A stretch of DNA of 64,000 nucleotides from Nitrospirales bacterium (GCA_021604005.1 BQIV01000012.1:1-64000); one strand, 5' to 3'. Shown: positions 1-7,355, counted from the first letter of the stretch. Numbers and translations are program-made. Notes: a model not told the origin generated them from the sequence alone.

Positions 1-131
1 CCGACTTATCCAGGTATACGCAAGCCCAGCTCAACAAAGTCGCGCGGCAGTTAAACGAACGGCCGAGAAAAACATTAGACTACGCAACACCAGCAGAGAA
101 ATTTCAGGCCTGTGTTGCAGCGACCAGTTGA
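1..131 (+). pseudogene. C-terminal remnant of an IS30-family transposase
   Basis: Frame 3 from position 3 is open and ends at a TGA at 129-131, giving 42 residues. They include the motif LNERPRKTLDYATPAEKF. This R-P-R-K-T-L...TPAE-F signature is typical of the extreme C-terminus of IS30-family transposases. The start lies beyond the window edge, so I cannot tell a full upstream copy from a fragment. The next transposase reading frame begins inside it at 112 in another frame, so two insertion sequences of different families abut here. No IS30 terminal repeat is recognisable between them. Confidence 0.75.
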
Positions 132-786
132 ACTCACAGCCCTAAAGCGGTGCAAATTAGCGAACAAAACACCAAGAAAACTTCTGAAGTTTTTTGGGTT
201 GGAAGTGACGGCCCGTGCGGCAGCGGACCTTTTGGGACTTCAGGCCAATACGACGACGCTGTTTTATCGAAAAGTTCGAGGTCTCATTGCAGCGAAACTC
301 GAGGCCGCGGCCTCAGAGGTCGCTGGAGAGATTGAGCTAGATGAAAGCTACTTTGGTGGAGTTCGGAAAGGCAAGCGTGGACGAGGAGCGGCCGGCAAAG
401 TCCCGGTGTTTGGCATTCTGAAACGGGGAGGGAAAGTCTATACCCAGATTATTGAGAACACCCGCACTGACACACTGATGCCAATTATTCGCAGGAAAAT
501 CGAGCCTGATAGTGTGGTGTACACCGATAACTATCGCTCATACAATGCCTTAGATATCTCGGAATTCAAACATTACCGGATCAATCACTCCGCTGTGTTT
601 GCCGAGGGATGCAATCATATCAATGGGATTGAGAATTTCTGGAACCAAGCCAAACGCGTGCTACGCAAATATAACGGTATTCCGGCCAAGCACTTCTACT
701 GGTTCCTGAAAGAAGCGGAATGCAGGTTTAATTATGGGACACATCAGCAACAATTTATTACTCTGAGAAGGTGGTGCAGGTTATAA
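112..786 (+). mobile_element. IS1595-family (IS1016/ISXO2-like) transposase
   Basis: The 224-residue frame carries an N-terminal helix-turn-helix-like part (LEVTARAAADLLGLQANT) and an ISXO2-like DDE domain. That domain contains IELDESYFGG (first Asp, near residue 77), VYTDNYRSY (second Asp, near 143) and HINGIENFWNQAKR (Asn/Glu and Lys). Its length matches family members. Homologues usually begin with Met-Lys-Arg-Cys at the point where this frame reads Leu-Lys-Arg-Cys. The first ten or so residues therefore come from the neighbouring IS30 remnant, and the native start seems lost. A likely right terminal repeat lies at 788-805, but no matching left end is seen upstream. The element is probably truncated on the left. 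Activity is uncertain. Confidence 0.8.
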
Positions 787-787
787 C

Positions 788-805
788 TAATCTACGTCAG
801 CCCCT
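788..805. repeat. Probable right terminal inverted repeat of the IS1595-type element
   Basis: Just after the transposase stop the sequence reads CTAATCTACGTCAGCCCC. Its complement begins GGGGCTGACGTAGATTAG, a GGGG-starting end of the kind expected for IS1016-group elements. No similar left end occurs in positions 1-111, in line with loss of the left end. The assignment rests on position and the terminal G run only. Confidence 0.4.
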
Positions 806-984
806 TCTTTTTTATCCTTTGTTCGACGGGCGTTCCCTGCCTTTCTTTGACACTGTCTCATTTCATACTTACTTAGCGGTCATTGACAATGAGATCGTCG
901 ATTACGAGAATCCCCACGAAATTTTTCAGGTGATCACGTTTCCGGAGGAAGCTGGGTATTTATTGCAACATTGGAGACGTTTCT

Positions 985-1410
985 ATGCCAACGCATGCGA
1001 AATCAAATGTGGAAGTCGAACGATGTTTCGATTTGATGTCAGAGCTACGAACTCATCTAAAAAGACATGAATTTGTTGCGCTGGTACGTATGATGGAAAC
1101 AGAGGGATACAAGCTTGCCTATACGGAAGTCGAAGGTCATGTTGTGGCGGTGGCCGGTTATAGAATATTTACGAACTTGTTTATGGGGAAAACGCCCTAT
1201 GTCGATGATCTTGTTACGGCGAGCAAGCATCGGTCAAAAGGGTATGGGAAAGCCCTCGTATCGTGGTTGCGAGAAATCGCTCATGAACATGGATGTTTTT
1301 ACTACCATCTGGATTCGGGCACACAACGTCACGAGGCCCACAATTTTTATTTTCGTCAAGGTTTCCGAATAGCGAGCTTTCATTTTAGTGAACGATTGAC
1401 GGATAGGTAA
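985..1410 (+). CDS. GNAT-family N-acetyltransferase
   Basis: This 141-residue protein has the GNAT fold pattern. There is a beta-strand region around VEGHVVAVAGYRI, then YVDDLVTASKHRSKGYGKALVSWL (residues 72-95), where R-S-K-G-Y-G-K is the acetyl-CoA pyrophosphate-binding loop. A C-terminal strand and helix follow (YYHLDSGTQRHEAHNFYFRQGF). The substrate cannot be deduced from sequence. It lies downstream of the insertion sequences and is read in the same direction. The stretch before it (about 806-984) has an open frame but no recognisable product. The Met at 985 is chosen because the domain starts soon after; no strong ribosome-binding site is visible. Confidence 0.75.
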   Translation: MPTHAKSNVEVERCFDLMSELRTHLKRHEFVALVRMMETEGYKLAYTEVEGHVVAVAGYRIFTNLFMGKTPYVDDLVTASKHRSKGYGKALVSWLREIAHEHGCFYYHLDSGTQRHEAHNFYFRQGFRIASFHFSERLTDR

Positions 1411-1433
1411 TATCTTGTTCTGACGAATAGGCC

Positions 1434-1523
1434 ATGAAAAAACTGCACATTGCAATCGAAGTCTTGAATATTGAGGAATCAGGACGCGAATATTCTCGTC
1501 AGGAGCTCAAGGTCGAGAGATAG
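1434..1523 (+). pseudogene. Fragment resembling the N-terminus of a small VOC/glyoxalase-like protein
   Basis: The short frame reads MKKLHIAIEVLNIEESG followed by REYSRQELKVER and a TAG stop, 29 residues in all. Small VOC (glyoxalase/bleomycin-resistance fold) proteins often start with a similar M-K-K-L-H-I-A-I-x-V-x-x-I-E-x-S segment, then a Tyr-Ser pair. The fold needs over 100 residues, so this can only be a remnant or a coincidence. The downstream frames show no clear continuation. It sits between the GNAT gene and the convergent lysine-rich gene. Confidence 0.35.
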
Positions 1524-1580
1524 GTGGTTATCATGGCTTGAGCAAGGCGTGGAGATTCTCGACCTATCGCGAGCCAGACC

Positions 1581-1910
1581 TCAATGTGGTTTCTTTTTAC
1601 TCTTAGCTTTCTTCGCGGATTTAGATTTTGCTGATGTTTTTTTCTTTGATGCTTCCTTTTTCCTGGCCGCAGATTTTGCCTTGCTCTTGGCTTTTTTCTT
1701 GGAAGCGGTCTTCTTTTTCGTCGTCGCCTTTTTTGAAGCTTTCGCCTTCTTCGCTTTCTTCACCTTTTTCTTGCTATGGCAATGTTGCTTGCCAGTTTTG
1801 GAATTCACGTGGCATCCCTTGGCATTGAGTCCTCCAGGGTGCGAAAATCCTTCAATTGGCAAGAAGAACATGAACACAGACACCAGTAGAACAATGCGGG
1901 CATACCACAT
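1581..1910 (-). CDS. Exported lysine-rich protein with YHYH/HxGG-type motif
   Basis: The predicted 109-residue protein starts with a signal peptide (MWYARIVLLVSVFMFFLP). Then comes a short conserved-looking module, HPGGLNAKGCHVNSKTG followed by KQHCH. This pattern (H-x-G-G...G-C-H-x-N...T-G...H-C-H) is seen in small YHYH-type secreted domains and could bind metal through His and Cys. The rest, about 65 residues, is almost entirely Lys, Ala, Ser and Thr. The ATG at 1910 is chosen over the TTG at 1931 because AAAGGA lies 8 nt before it. The very basic tail suggests binding to polyanions such as DNA or the cell surface. That is inference. Confidence 0.6.
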   Translation of the reverse strand: MWYARIVLLVSVFMFFLPIEGFSHPGGLNAKGCHVNSKTGKQHCHSKKKVKKAKKAKASKKATTKKKTASKKKAKSKAKSAARKKEASKKKTSAKSKSAKKAKSKKKPH

Positions 1911-1931
1911 AGGCGTGTATTCCTTTCGCAA

Positions 1932-2443
1932 GAATTAGAAAAAATAGCCAACCCCAAAAACGGCAGTATGCTTGGATACGGTTGTTGAGTGGCTCAGCTG
2001 AATGTTCCTGTTTGGAACGTATTGGGATTCGCTATAATGAATCGCCGAAGAGGGGGTGACGGTATCGTGGCGCTTACCTTACTATCAATCGGGTGGCACG
2101 AGGCATATATAAGAAGGTTTTTGACTTTGAAGCGCCCCGCGACTCACACTGTTCTTCTCTGATAGAGGATAGCAAATTTACAGGGAATGTCCTAAGGTTT
2201 TTTTTGCGACCGTAGAGCCGAAATAGCCATGATGTGGATTCGTCTGGATACGCCGAGATGTCGGTATGGACATAGTGGAGGTCGTGGGGGCGCGATGTGG
2301 TTGCGACGACAAGGCGGGAAAACCGGGTCGAACGGGCGCTAAGAAGAAAGTTGACAATGTGTTTTCGTGACAGGTAGACATGAGAGGAAAGAAGCCGCTT
2401 GTTATGGTACACCATCAAGATCCATGCATAGAGGACTGAACCT
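1932..2443. other. Intergenic stretch without a supportable gene
   Basis: About 510 nt separate the divergently transcribed lysine-rich gene and the next plus-strand gene. Open frames exist here, including one of 114 codons on the minus strand, but none has a recognisable domain, ribosome-binding site or plausible composition. I see no tRNA, terminator or repeat. Confidence 0.5.
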
Positions 2444-3004
2444 ATGCCAGTGAATATGCTTAAAAAGAAGGGGGCCCGTATGAGCCTCCGTGAAGCTCAG
2501 GATAGGGTTGAGAAGCTCAGGAATTTAATGCAGAGCAATAATCCGCATGAAGCCGCATTGGCGGCTTCACGTTTACACGTGTTTGATGTCGAGACAGCCA
2601 GATATCCAAAGCAAGATCCCATTCCTTCTGAGGGAGAAGAGCGTGTGAACATGAAGCGGTCGACGGTGATCATTGACGTACTTGATGATATGCCGGAACG
2701 ACTACATCAGGATCTTGGTGTCGTTGAAGTGGAGCAACCGCCAAAACAGAAAAAAGTGAATTGGGAAGCATTGCATGCTGAACTGAGAGACCGCGCTCAG
2801 CAAATTGGCGCTGATGCGCTCGTGAACATCCACTTAAAAGGTACCATTCAACAACGGGTATTGTGTGCTACAGCATTACGCTACCTTACTCCGGTAGAAA
2901 TTGATGCAATCCAACAGGAGACGAAATACGAAGATGACGAGAAGGCTTACTGGGAAGAGCAAAAAGAGCGCCGGGATGAATCCTTTGCTCCTGGAATCGA
3001 CTAA
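2444..3004 (+). CDS. Hypothetical protein, DUF2786-like N-terminus
   Basis: This is a 186-residue cytoplasmic protein. Residues 14-45 (SLREAQDRVEKLRNLMQSN, then NPHEAALAASRL) resemble the short helical DUF2786-type segment K-I-x-x-L-L...N-x-x-E-A-x-x-A-A. The C-terminal half contains LRDRAQQIGADALVNIHLKG, reminiscent of YbjQ-type small folds in which a helix ending in GADAL/V precedes a beta strand. The tail is rich in Glu and Lys. Two starts are possible: ATG 2444 (GAGGA upstream) and ATG 2480 (AAGGGGG upstream). No function can be assigned, and there is no clear operon partner. Confidence 0.55.
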   Translation: MPVNMLKKKGARMSLREAQDRVEKLRNLMQSNNPHEAALAASRLHVFDVETARYPKQDPIPSEGEERVNMKRSTVIIDVLDDMPERLHQDLGVVEVEQPPKQKKVNWEALHAELRDRAQQIGADALVNIHLKGTIQQRVLCATALRYLTPVEIDAIQQETKYEDDEKAYWEEQKERRDESFAPGID

Positions 3005-3452
3005 AGTCCGAGCATCGGATAGTGTCGAACATGTGTGACTGTTGCTGAACCCTCATGATTGACTGAAGAAATGGTCCGTGGCATTTCACCGCCTTGGATT
3101 TTTGCCTGTTTGCTCCCATATTCATCAAGAATCCTTTCAGTGTGTATTCACGCTTCGATTTTCATCCCTCCCAAGTCGTTTTAATCCTAAAAAACATGGA
3201 GCATCATCGATGCGTATGTTTGAAATCTCACAAATCAATGGTAATGTGTTGATCACCTTCTCTTTCTTTTTTTGTATCTTTATAAGGGTGTGTATGCGGA
3301 GAGGAGGACGTCTCCAGACGGTTTCACGTTTCTGGTTTGCAATTCTTTGAGGTGCGCCTTTGAGGATTTATGCGTCTTTCTATTTCAATGTTCAAAGAAT
3401 TGTTCGGTGTCGAGTCTTAAACGATCTCGTGATTTTCTCACGGAGGTGCCAG
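3005..3452. other. Intergenic region upstream of the DUF3365 gene
   Basis: About 450 nt with no frame I would defend as a gene. It presumably carries the promoter of the haem protein that follows. A T-rich run around 3258-3285 is the only compositional feature that stands out. Confidence 0.4.
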
Positions 3453-4205
3453 ATGAACAATACGTCGTGGGGGCTTGTGCGGGGAGCGATGGTGGCATGG
3501 TGTATTCTGAGCCTGCCAGCGGTGGCCTTTGGGAATACAGAACTCGTTGAGACAGGGCGATTGTTGGCGAAGCTATTAGATGCGGGACGAATGATTATTG
3601 GGCACAATCAGGCTGTTATCAATGATCCAAACAGGGGGGATAAAGGGTTTACTCCCGATGTGTTTGAAGCGCAAGTTATCGCATTGTTTCAAAAAGAAAC
3701 AGGCGTTGACTTAGGTCACTTGCAAAGTGCCAAGGTGCCAGCTCATGCGAAACCGCTCCTGGTGCGATTGTTAAACGTCAGTAAAGAAACGGTGGCGAGT
3801 TATCAAACCGTAATCAATATTCCAGGTGTGAAATATAAAGGATTAATTCCTGCGACATTTGGAACCGAGGCTGCAAAGCGATTCCGGAATTGGTCGAACA
3901 TCTATTTAAAACAAACGGCCCCCGACCACTTTCTACGAAACCCCGAGAACAAGGCTGACGGGTATGAGGCCGAGGTCATGAAAGGCTTTGCCGAGTCACC
4001 AACTCATGATCGACAGGCCATTTACAGTACGACAGTTGCCGAAGAGGGCAGCGTTCGGGTGCTCATGCCGCTCTATTATGAAAAGTCCTGCTTATCCTGC
4101 CACGGAGGGCCAAAAGGTGAGAAAGACATCTCGGGGTATAAAAAAGAAGGCGGGCATGAAGGAGAATTAGCAGGAGCGATCAGTGTGAAATTGCCGCTTC
4201 AATAA
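3453..4205 (+). CDS. DUF3365 (Tll0287-like) periplasmic c-type haem protein
   Basis: This 250-residue protein has a signal peptide (residues 1-25, ending PAVAFGN) and a DUF3365/Tll0287-like domain. Diagnostic features are the C-terminal haem motif CLSCHGG (C-x-x-C-H, near residue 212), preceded by RVLMPLYYEKS and followed by EGELAGAISVKLPL. Proteins of this group bind haem c in the periplasm and act as redox or gas sensors, or as sensory parts of larger kinases. Here the domain stands alone. The start at 3453 is supported by GGAGG 6 nt upstream; a longer frame begins at 3360 without such a site. The gene ends at a shared terminator with the convergent MauE-like gene. Confidence 0.8.
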   Translation: MNNTSWGLVRGAMVAWCILSLPAVAFGNTELVETGRLLAKLLDAGRMIIGHNQAVINDPNRGDKGFTPDVFEAQVIALFQKETGVDLGHLQSAKVPAHAKPLLVRLLNVSKETVASYQTVINIPGVKYKGLIPATFGTEAAKRFRNWSNIYLKQTAPDHFLRNPENKADGYEAEVMKGFAESPTHDRQAIYSTTVAEEGSVRVLMPLYYEKSCLSCHGGPKGEKDISGYKKEGGHEGELAGAISVKLPLQ

Positions 4206-4237
4206 ACGGATGTATTTGTTTACACAGAAGAAGTCTG

Positions 4238-4275
4238 AAGGCCATCCTTCCATTTGGAAAAGGATGGCCTTTTTA
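4238..4275. terminator. Bidirectional intrinsic terminator
   Basis: A 12-bp perfect stem (AAGGCCATCCTT at 4238-4249 and AAGGATGGCCTT at 4260-4271) with a 10-nt loop is followed by TTTTA on the plus strand. It lies between convergent genes ending at 4205 and 4273, so it can serve both. Confidence 0.85.
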
Positions 4276-4746
4276 CTTTTGAACTTGTGTTAAAGGAGCT
4301 TGAATAGAAGCGCTTCGTGCCACATAGGCCAACAGCACACACAGGGCAACCATCACCAGGTCTTCGATAGGAGAAAACCACTTCAACGGTCGTGGGAAAA
4401 AGACACCGAAACACCCACAATTGTCTAGGTTCAACCCACGGAGCAAGGTGACAGTCATCCATCCTGCGTAGACCACGTTCATCACGGCTGCGGTCATGGC
4501 GCTGGTTGTTAGATGCCGCCCTGAGAGGATCCACGCACCTAGTAGAAATTCAAATCCAGTCACTGCAAAAGCAATGGAATAGAGAGCTGATCCGGAAAAG
4601 GCTTGGTAATTCTTAAGAACATCAGCAAAGCCGGTTAGGTCTAAGGCCTTACCTAAGGCCGACCCCAAGATGACGCTACCAATAAGCAGTTGAAGAGTCA
4701 GTCTTAGCAAGGACCTTGATAGAGTTAGTGACATGAAGTAAGACAC
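4273..4746 (-). CDS. MauE/DoxX-like integral membrane protein
   Basis: This 157-residue protein has four predicted membrane helices (about residues 13-33, 53-74, 82-103 and 125-145). The conserved motif LDNCGCFG lies in the loop before the last helix. An N-C-G-C-F-G loop is typical of MauE-type proteins of the DoxX-like superfamily, linked to methylamine dehydrogenase maturation or, in other genomes, to thiol/disulfide chemistry in the envelope. No methylamine genes are present, so the substrate is unknown. The frame opens with GTG at 4746. A Met four codons later is an alternative, and neither has a strong ribosome-binding site. A thioredoxin-like partner often found beside MauE is absent. 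Confidence 0.7.
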   Translation of the reverse strand: MSYFMSLTLSRSLLRLTLQLLIGSVILGSALGKALDLTGFADVLKNYQAFSGSALYSIAFAVTGFEFLLGAWILSGRHLTTSAMTAAVMNVVYAGWMTVTLLRGLNLDNCGCFGVFFPRPLKWFSPIEDLVMVALCVLLAYVARSASIQAPLTQVQK

Positions 4747-4922
4747 AGAATGTTTGTTCGATGACTGTTGTAGGGATCCTCTATGGAAGTCTCGTAATTT
4801 TTCTCCGAATTTTATATATGGTTGGTAGACTGAATTTCAAAAAAAATCTTTATAAACTTTTCTATCTGTTTATATTCCATAACACTTTGGCATCATGATT
4901 CACTGCAACACGAGTAAGTTTA

Positions 4923-4966
4923 TTGAATAAAACATTGGCCTCTGAAGCGTGCGCCTCAGAGGCCAA
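4923..4966 (-). terminator. Terminator of the tmRNA gene
   Basis: On the minus strand an 11-bp perfect stem (TTGGCCTCTGA / TCAGAGGCCAA, plus-strand arms 4935-4945 and 4956-4966) starts right after the tmRNA CCA end. It is followed by TGTTTTATT. Position and structure fit an intrinsic terminator ending the tmRNA precursor. Confidence 0.8.
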
Positions 4967-4984
4967 TTGGTGGAGGTGGCGGGA

Positions 4985-5264
4985 CAGATGGTCCAAGCCT
5001 TTCGGTTTGGTCTGGACTATGCCTTCACCCTCGTGGGGTGCGGGGCGTCTTAGCATCTTTTATGACGCTCTGAGTGTCCACTCATCCAGGTTGACCAGTG
5101 GATCTCTAAGTCTCTACAGGGCCAAAAGAGTTGGCCTCTTTTGACCCCTCGGCGTTGCCATAGCTTGGAGACTTCCTTTGTTGGAAAGTATTTCCAGCCT
5201 TAGGGTTCACCGAATGAGCCCCGTGTTCACCCGGAGATTGCTCCCCGGGGCGACCATGTTGTTA
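4985..5264 (-). ncRNA. Group I intron-like insertion in the tmRNA T-loop
   Basis: This 280-nt insert sits between the T-loop halves. The 5' exon ends in U and the insert ends in G, as group I splicing requires. Near its start GGUCG can pair with the exon end CGAU, leaving a U-G wobble at the splice site (P1). Near its 3' end there is a perfect hairpin CACCC-CACGA-GGGUG (P8-like). Next comes AAGGCAUAGUCC, which resembles the conserved J8/7-P7 element, then a hairpin capped by GAAA (CAAACC-GAAA-GGCUUG, P9-like) and the terminal G. I could not pair the 5' strand of P7 cleanly, so the subgroup is open. No homing endonuclease fits in the insert. Introns at this T-loop site have been described in tmRNA genes of other bacteria. 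Confidence 0.8.
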
Positions 5265-5479
5265 ATCGAACCCGCGTCCGAAGACATTCAGCGCAACGGC
5301 CCTACGTGTGTAGCTGATGATTTGTTATTCGCATTCGCCCACGCCCATCAACCGGCTTAGAACGTCTGCTAGCCCAGAAAGTTCTCATCCGCCACCGCTG
5401 AGCACCGGTATTGGACCAGCCTGCAAAGTGACGCCTCTTCCCGACCCGCAGGCAAAATCGAGAGAGACGCCGCGGTCAA

Positions 5480-5509
5480 TTAAGCCGCGAGAGCCAATGG
5501 TTCGTTGGC
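5480..5509 (-). other. tmRNA proteolysis-tag reading frame
   Basis: The resume codon is GCC (5509-5507). The tag reads ANEPLALAA and ends in TAA (5482-5480). With the tRNA-carried alanine the appended peptide would be AANEPLALAA. The terminal ALAA is the recognition end for ClpXP-type proteases. Confidence 0.9.
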
Positions 5510-5598
5510 ACTTAATGGTTTCCCGAAGGTTTAACGAGACTCCGAGAGCTCGACACGCTCCGTTGACCTCTTGATCCCCGTCGAAGCCAGTCACCCCC

Positions 5599-5789
5599 TT
5601 TGATTGATTTGGCAAGACAGTTATTTCTTTTTAATATAGCTCACTATTCTCACTTTAGCTAGATTAGGTAAGACTGAGGTCTTGATTCAAAAATTTCCGA
5701 TGGCTTTACACGCCTGTGGTCTGATGTGGGCATCATCGTGGCGATGAGTATCAGCCTATACAGAAAAGCCCTCCTGTTTTATGATTTTC
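5599..5789. other. Divergent intergenic region, tmRNA side
   Basis: This region lies between the 5' end of tmRNA (minus strand) and the promoter of the ATPase gene. The tmRNA promoter must be here; the minus strand has AT-rich candidates (TATATT near 5628) but no convincing -35/-10 pair. I see no gene. Confidence 0.4.
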
Positions 5790-5825
5790 TTGACTGAGTA
5801 ATATTATCCGGATAATATTTCCTAG
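5790..5825 (+). promoter_or_regulatory. Promoter overlapped by a perfect 20-bp palindrome
   Basis: TTGACT (5790-5795), a 17-nt spacer and TAATAT (5813-5818) make a near-consensus sigma70 promoter. The perfect palindrome AATATTATCCGGATAATATT spans 5800-5819 and covers the spacer and -10. The expected start point, 7 nt after the -10, is 5825, the G of the GTG start codon, so the transcript is probably leaderless. A protein bound to the palindrome would block the promoter, which suggests autoregulation or a dedicated repressor. Confidence 0.7.
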
Positions 5826-6967
5826 TGAGAGAAATTATAAAAAGATTATTTGAACTTAAACTTCCTAAAAATCGATCCGCTTTTTTATGGGGACCCCGTA
5901 AGGTTGGTAAAAGCCATTGGATTTCCAATACGCTTCAACCTCGAGTCCTTATCGATTTCCTGAAGACCGATGTGTTTGCAGATTACGCATCCCGCCCTTC
6001 ATTACTGAGAGAACGGTATCAAGATCACAAGGGTCTTCTTGTTATTGATGAGGTCCAGAAAATACCTTCCATCTTAGATGAAGTACATTGGCTGATAGAA
6101 CATTCAGCTCTTTCTTTTCTGTTAACCGGCTCGAGTGCAAGAAAGCTTCGACGTGGGCACGCCAATCTTCTTGGTGGGCGGGCATGGCGAAAAACCATGG
6201 TTCCGTTATCGTATCTCGAAGTCAAAGGATTTGATTTAGCCCGTGCAATGATCTCTGGTCTGTTGCCTCCCCACTTTCTTTCACCTGATCCCATCGAAGA
6301 TCTCAGAGCGTACGTTGGTGATTATCTTAAGGATGAGATTGCAGCAGAGGCTCTGACACAAAACATCCCAGCCTTCATCACATTTTTACGGGTTGCTGCC
6401 ATGAGTTCCAGTGAGCTGATTAATTACACCAATATTGCTCGCGAAACCGGCGTGTCACATAAAGTGGTTCGCACGTATTTTGATATTCTTGAAGATACTT
6501 ACCTGTGCGTGCGACTCTCTCCATGGAAGAAGTCTAAAAATAGACGAATGATCCTCACCGAAAAGTTTTACCTTTTTGACGTGGGAGTCACGAATTATTT
6601 AGCTCGACGGCAACCACGGCTGGGAAGCAGGGAGTTTGGGAAATCATTCGAACAGTACATCTTGATGGAACTTCGGGCGTATCAAGCCTACGAGAATCCC
6701 GACCTGCCACTGTACTATTGGAGGACGAGTACAGGCCAAGAAGTGGACTTTATTGTAGGAGAAATGGATCTCGCAATAGAGGTAAAAGGATCGTCACGTG
6801 TACACGAAGGCGATATCCGCTCACTCGAAACTCTGCGGGAGGACGGTCCCGTCAAACGTTGTCTTGTGGTCTGCCTCGAGAAGGAACGTCGCACTATTCG
6901 CAAGGGCATTGACATTGTCCCGTGGGATGATTTTATTCGGAGTCTTTGGGACGGGGAATTTTTTTGA
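5825..6967 (+). CDS. AAA_14 / DUF4143 ATPase
   Basis: This 380-residue protein has an N-terminal P-loop ATPase (Walker A GPRKVGKS near residues 23-30; Walker B GLLVIDEVQK near 70-79; sensor-like FLLTGSSARKLRRG) and a C-terminal DUF4143 domain. The C-terminus carries a restriction-endonuclease-like signature (YYWRTSTGQEVDFIVG, then LAIEVKGS), an E...D...E-x-K arrangement. Family members are widespread and poorly understood; they behave like mobile, possibly toxin-linked genes. The GTG start at 5825 has no ribosome-binding site, and its promoter places the transcription start at the codon itself. A Gdx exporter follows 24 nt downstream, perhaps on the same transcript. Confidence 0.85.
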   Translation: MREIIKRLFELKLPKNRSAFLWGPRKVGKSHWISNTLQPRVLIDFLKTDVFADYASRPSLLRERYQDHKGLLVIDEVQKIPSILDEVHWLIEHSALSFLLTGSSARKLRRGHANLLGGRAWRKTMVPLSYLEVKGFDLARAMISGLLPPHFLSPDPIEDLRAYVGDYLKDEIAAEALTQNIPAFITFLRVAAMSSSELINYTNIARETGVSHKVVRTYFDILEDTYLCVRLSPWKKSKNRRMILTEKFYLFDVGVTNYLARRQPRLGSREFGKSFEQYILMELRAYQAYENPDLPLYYWRTSTGQEVDFIVGEMDLAIEVKGSSRVHEGDIRSLETLREDGPVKRCLVVCLEKERRTIRKGIDIVPWDDFIRSLWDGEFF

Positions 6968-6991
6968 GTTCAAGAAAAAGAGGTGAAATAT

Positions 6992-7312
6992 ATGGCATGG
7001 ATATTTTTGCTCATTGCGGGATTTTTTGAAATTGTGTGGGCGATCAGTTTGAAATATACTGACGGCTTTACCCGTTTGTGGCCAAGTGTGGCGACAGTTG
7101 TGGCGATGGGAATCAGTATGGTGTGTATTTCTTTTGCGCTTCGCTCGATACCGATGGGAACGGCCTATGCGATGTGGACAGGCATTGGGGCAGCAGGAAC
7201 GGTCATTGTCGGGATGGTGTTGTTTGATGAGCCACGAGATGCTGTGCGTTTGTTGAGCATCGCCGCAATTCTTGCTGGAATTGTTGGACTGAAACTGTCG
7301 TCGCCTACCTGA
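6992..7312 (+). CDS. gdx: Guanidinium exporter of the SMR family (Gdx/SugE)
   Basis: This 106-residue protein has four membrane helices and the hallmarks of the Gdx branch of small multidrug resistance transporters. The essential glutamate lies in helix 1 (AGFFEIVWAISLKYTDGFTR). Further conserved segments are FALRSIPMGTAYAMWTGIG and GIVGLKL. Gdx proteins exchange guanidinium for protons across the inner membrane and work as antiparallel dimers. The ATG at 6992 is preferred over the GTG at 6983 because AGAGGTG lies 6 nt before it. I looked for a guanidine riboswitch; the 24-nt gap leaves no room and none was seen farther up. Co-transcription with the ATPase gene is likely. Confidence 0.9.
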   Translation: MAWIFLLIAGFFEIVWAISLKYTDGFTRLWPSVATVVAMGISMVCISFALRSIPMGTAYAMWTGIGAAGTVIVGMVLFDEPRDAVRLLSIAAILAGIVGLKLSSPT

Positions 7313-7355
7313 GTGAGATTTCGCTGCCGATGAGGACAGACTGTACTCAGCAGAG

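Larger units (their letters stand above)
4968..5598 (-). ncRNA. ssrA: tmRNA (ssrA), gene interrupted in the T-loop
   Basis: The minus strand starts at 5598 with GGGGGTGACTGGCTTCGACG, the classic tmRNA 5' end, and ends at 4968 with CACCTCCACCA, so CCA is encoded. The ends form a 7-bp acceptor stem (GGGGGUG with CACCUCC, one G-U). The tag reading frame runs GCC AAC GAA CCA TTG GCT CTC GCG GCT TAA at 5509-5480, encoding ANEPLALAA, a normal tag ending ALAA. The T-arm is split: GCGGGTTCGAT ends at 5265, and TCCCGCC resumes at 4984 after 280 nt. Removing that insert gives a regular T-stem GCGGG/CCCGC with loop UUCGAUU and a mature RNA of 351 nt. The RNA rescues stalled ribosomes together with SmpB. 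Confidence 0.95.

Noticed and set aside
771-1070. 99-codon open frame before and over the GNAT start
   Set aside because: Overlaps the better supported GNAT gene in another frame and shows no domain or ribosome-binding site.
1471-1938. 155-codon frame rich in Phe and Leu
   Set aside because: It is the reverse-strand shadow of the lysine-rich gene; Lys codons read backwards give Phe and Leu.
2074-2418. 114-codon minus-strand frame
   Set aside because: Chance-like composition rich in Arg, Ser and His, no ribosome-binding site and no recognisable motif.
5178-5615. Several 60-85 codon frames
   Set aside because: They lie in the tmRNA gene and its insert, which explain the region fully.
6967-6992. 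Guanidine riboswitch ahead of the Gdx exporter
   Set aside because: Only 24 nt separate it from the ATPase gene and no riboswitch motif is seen upstream.
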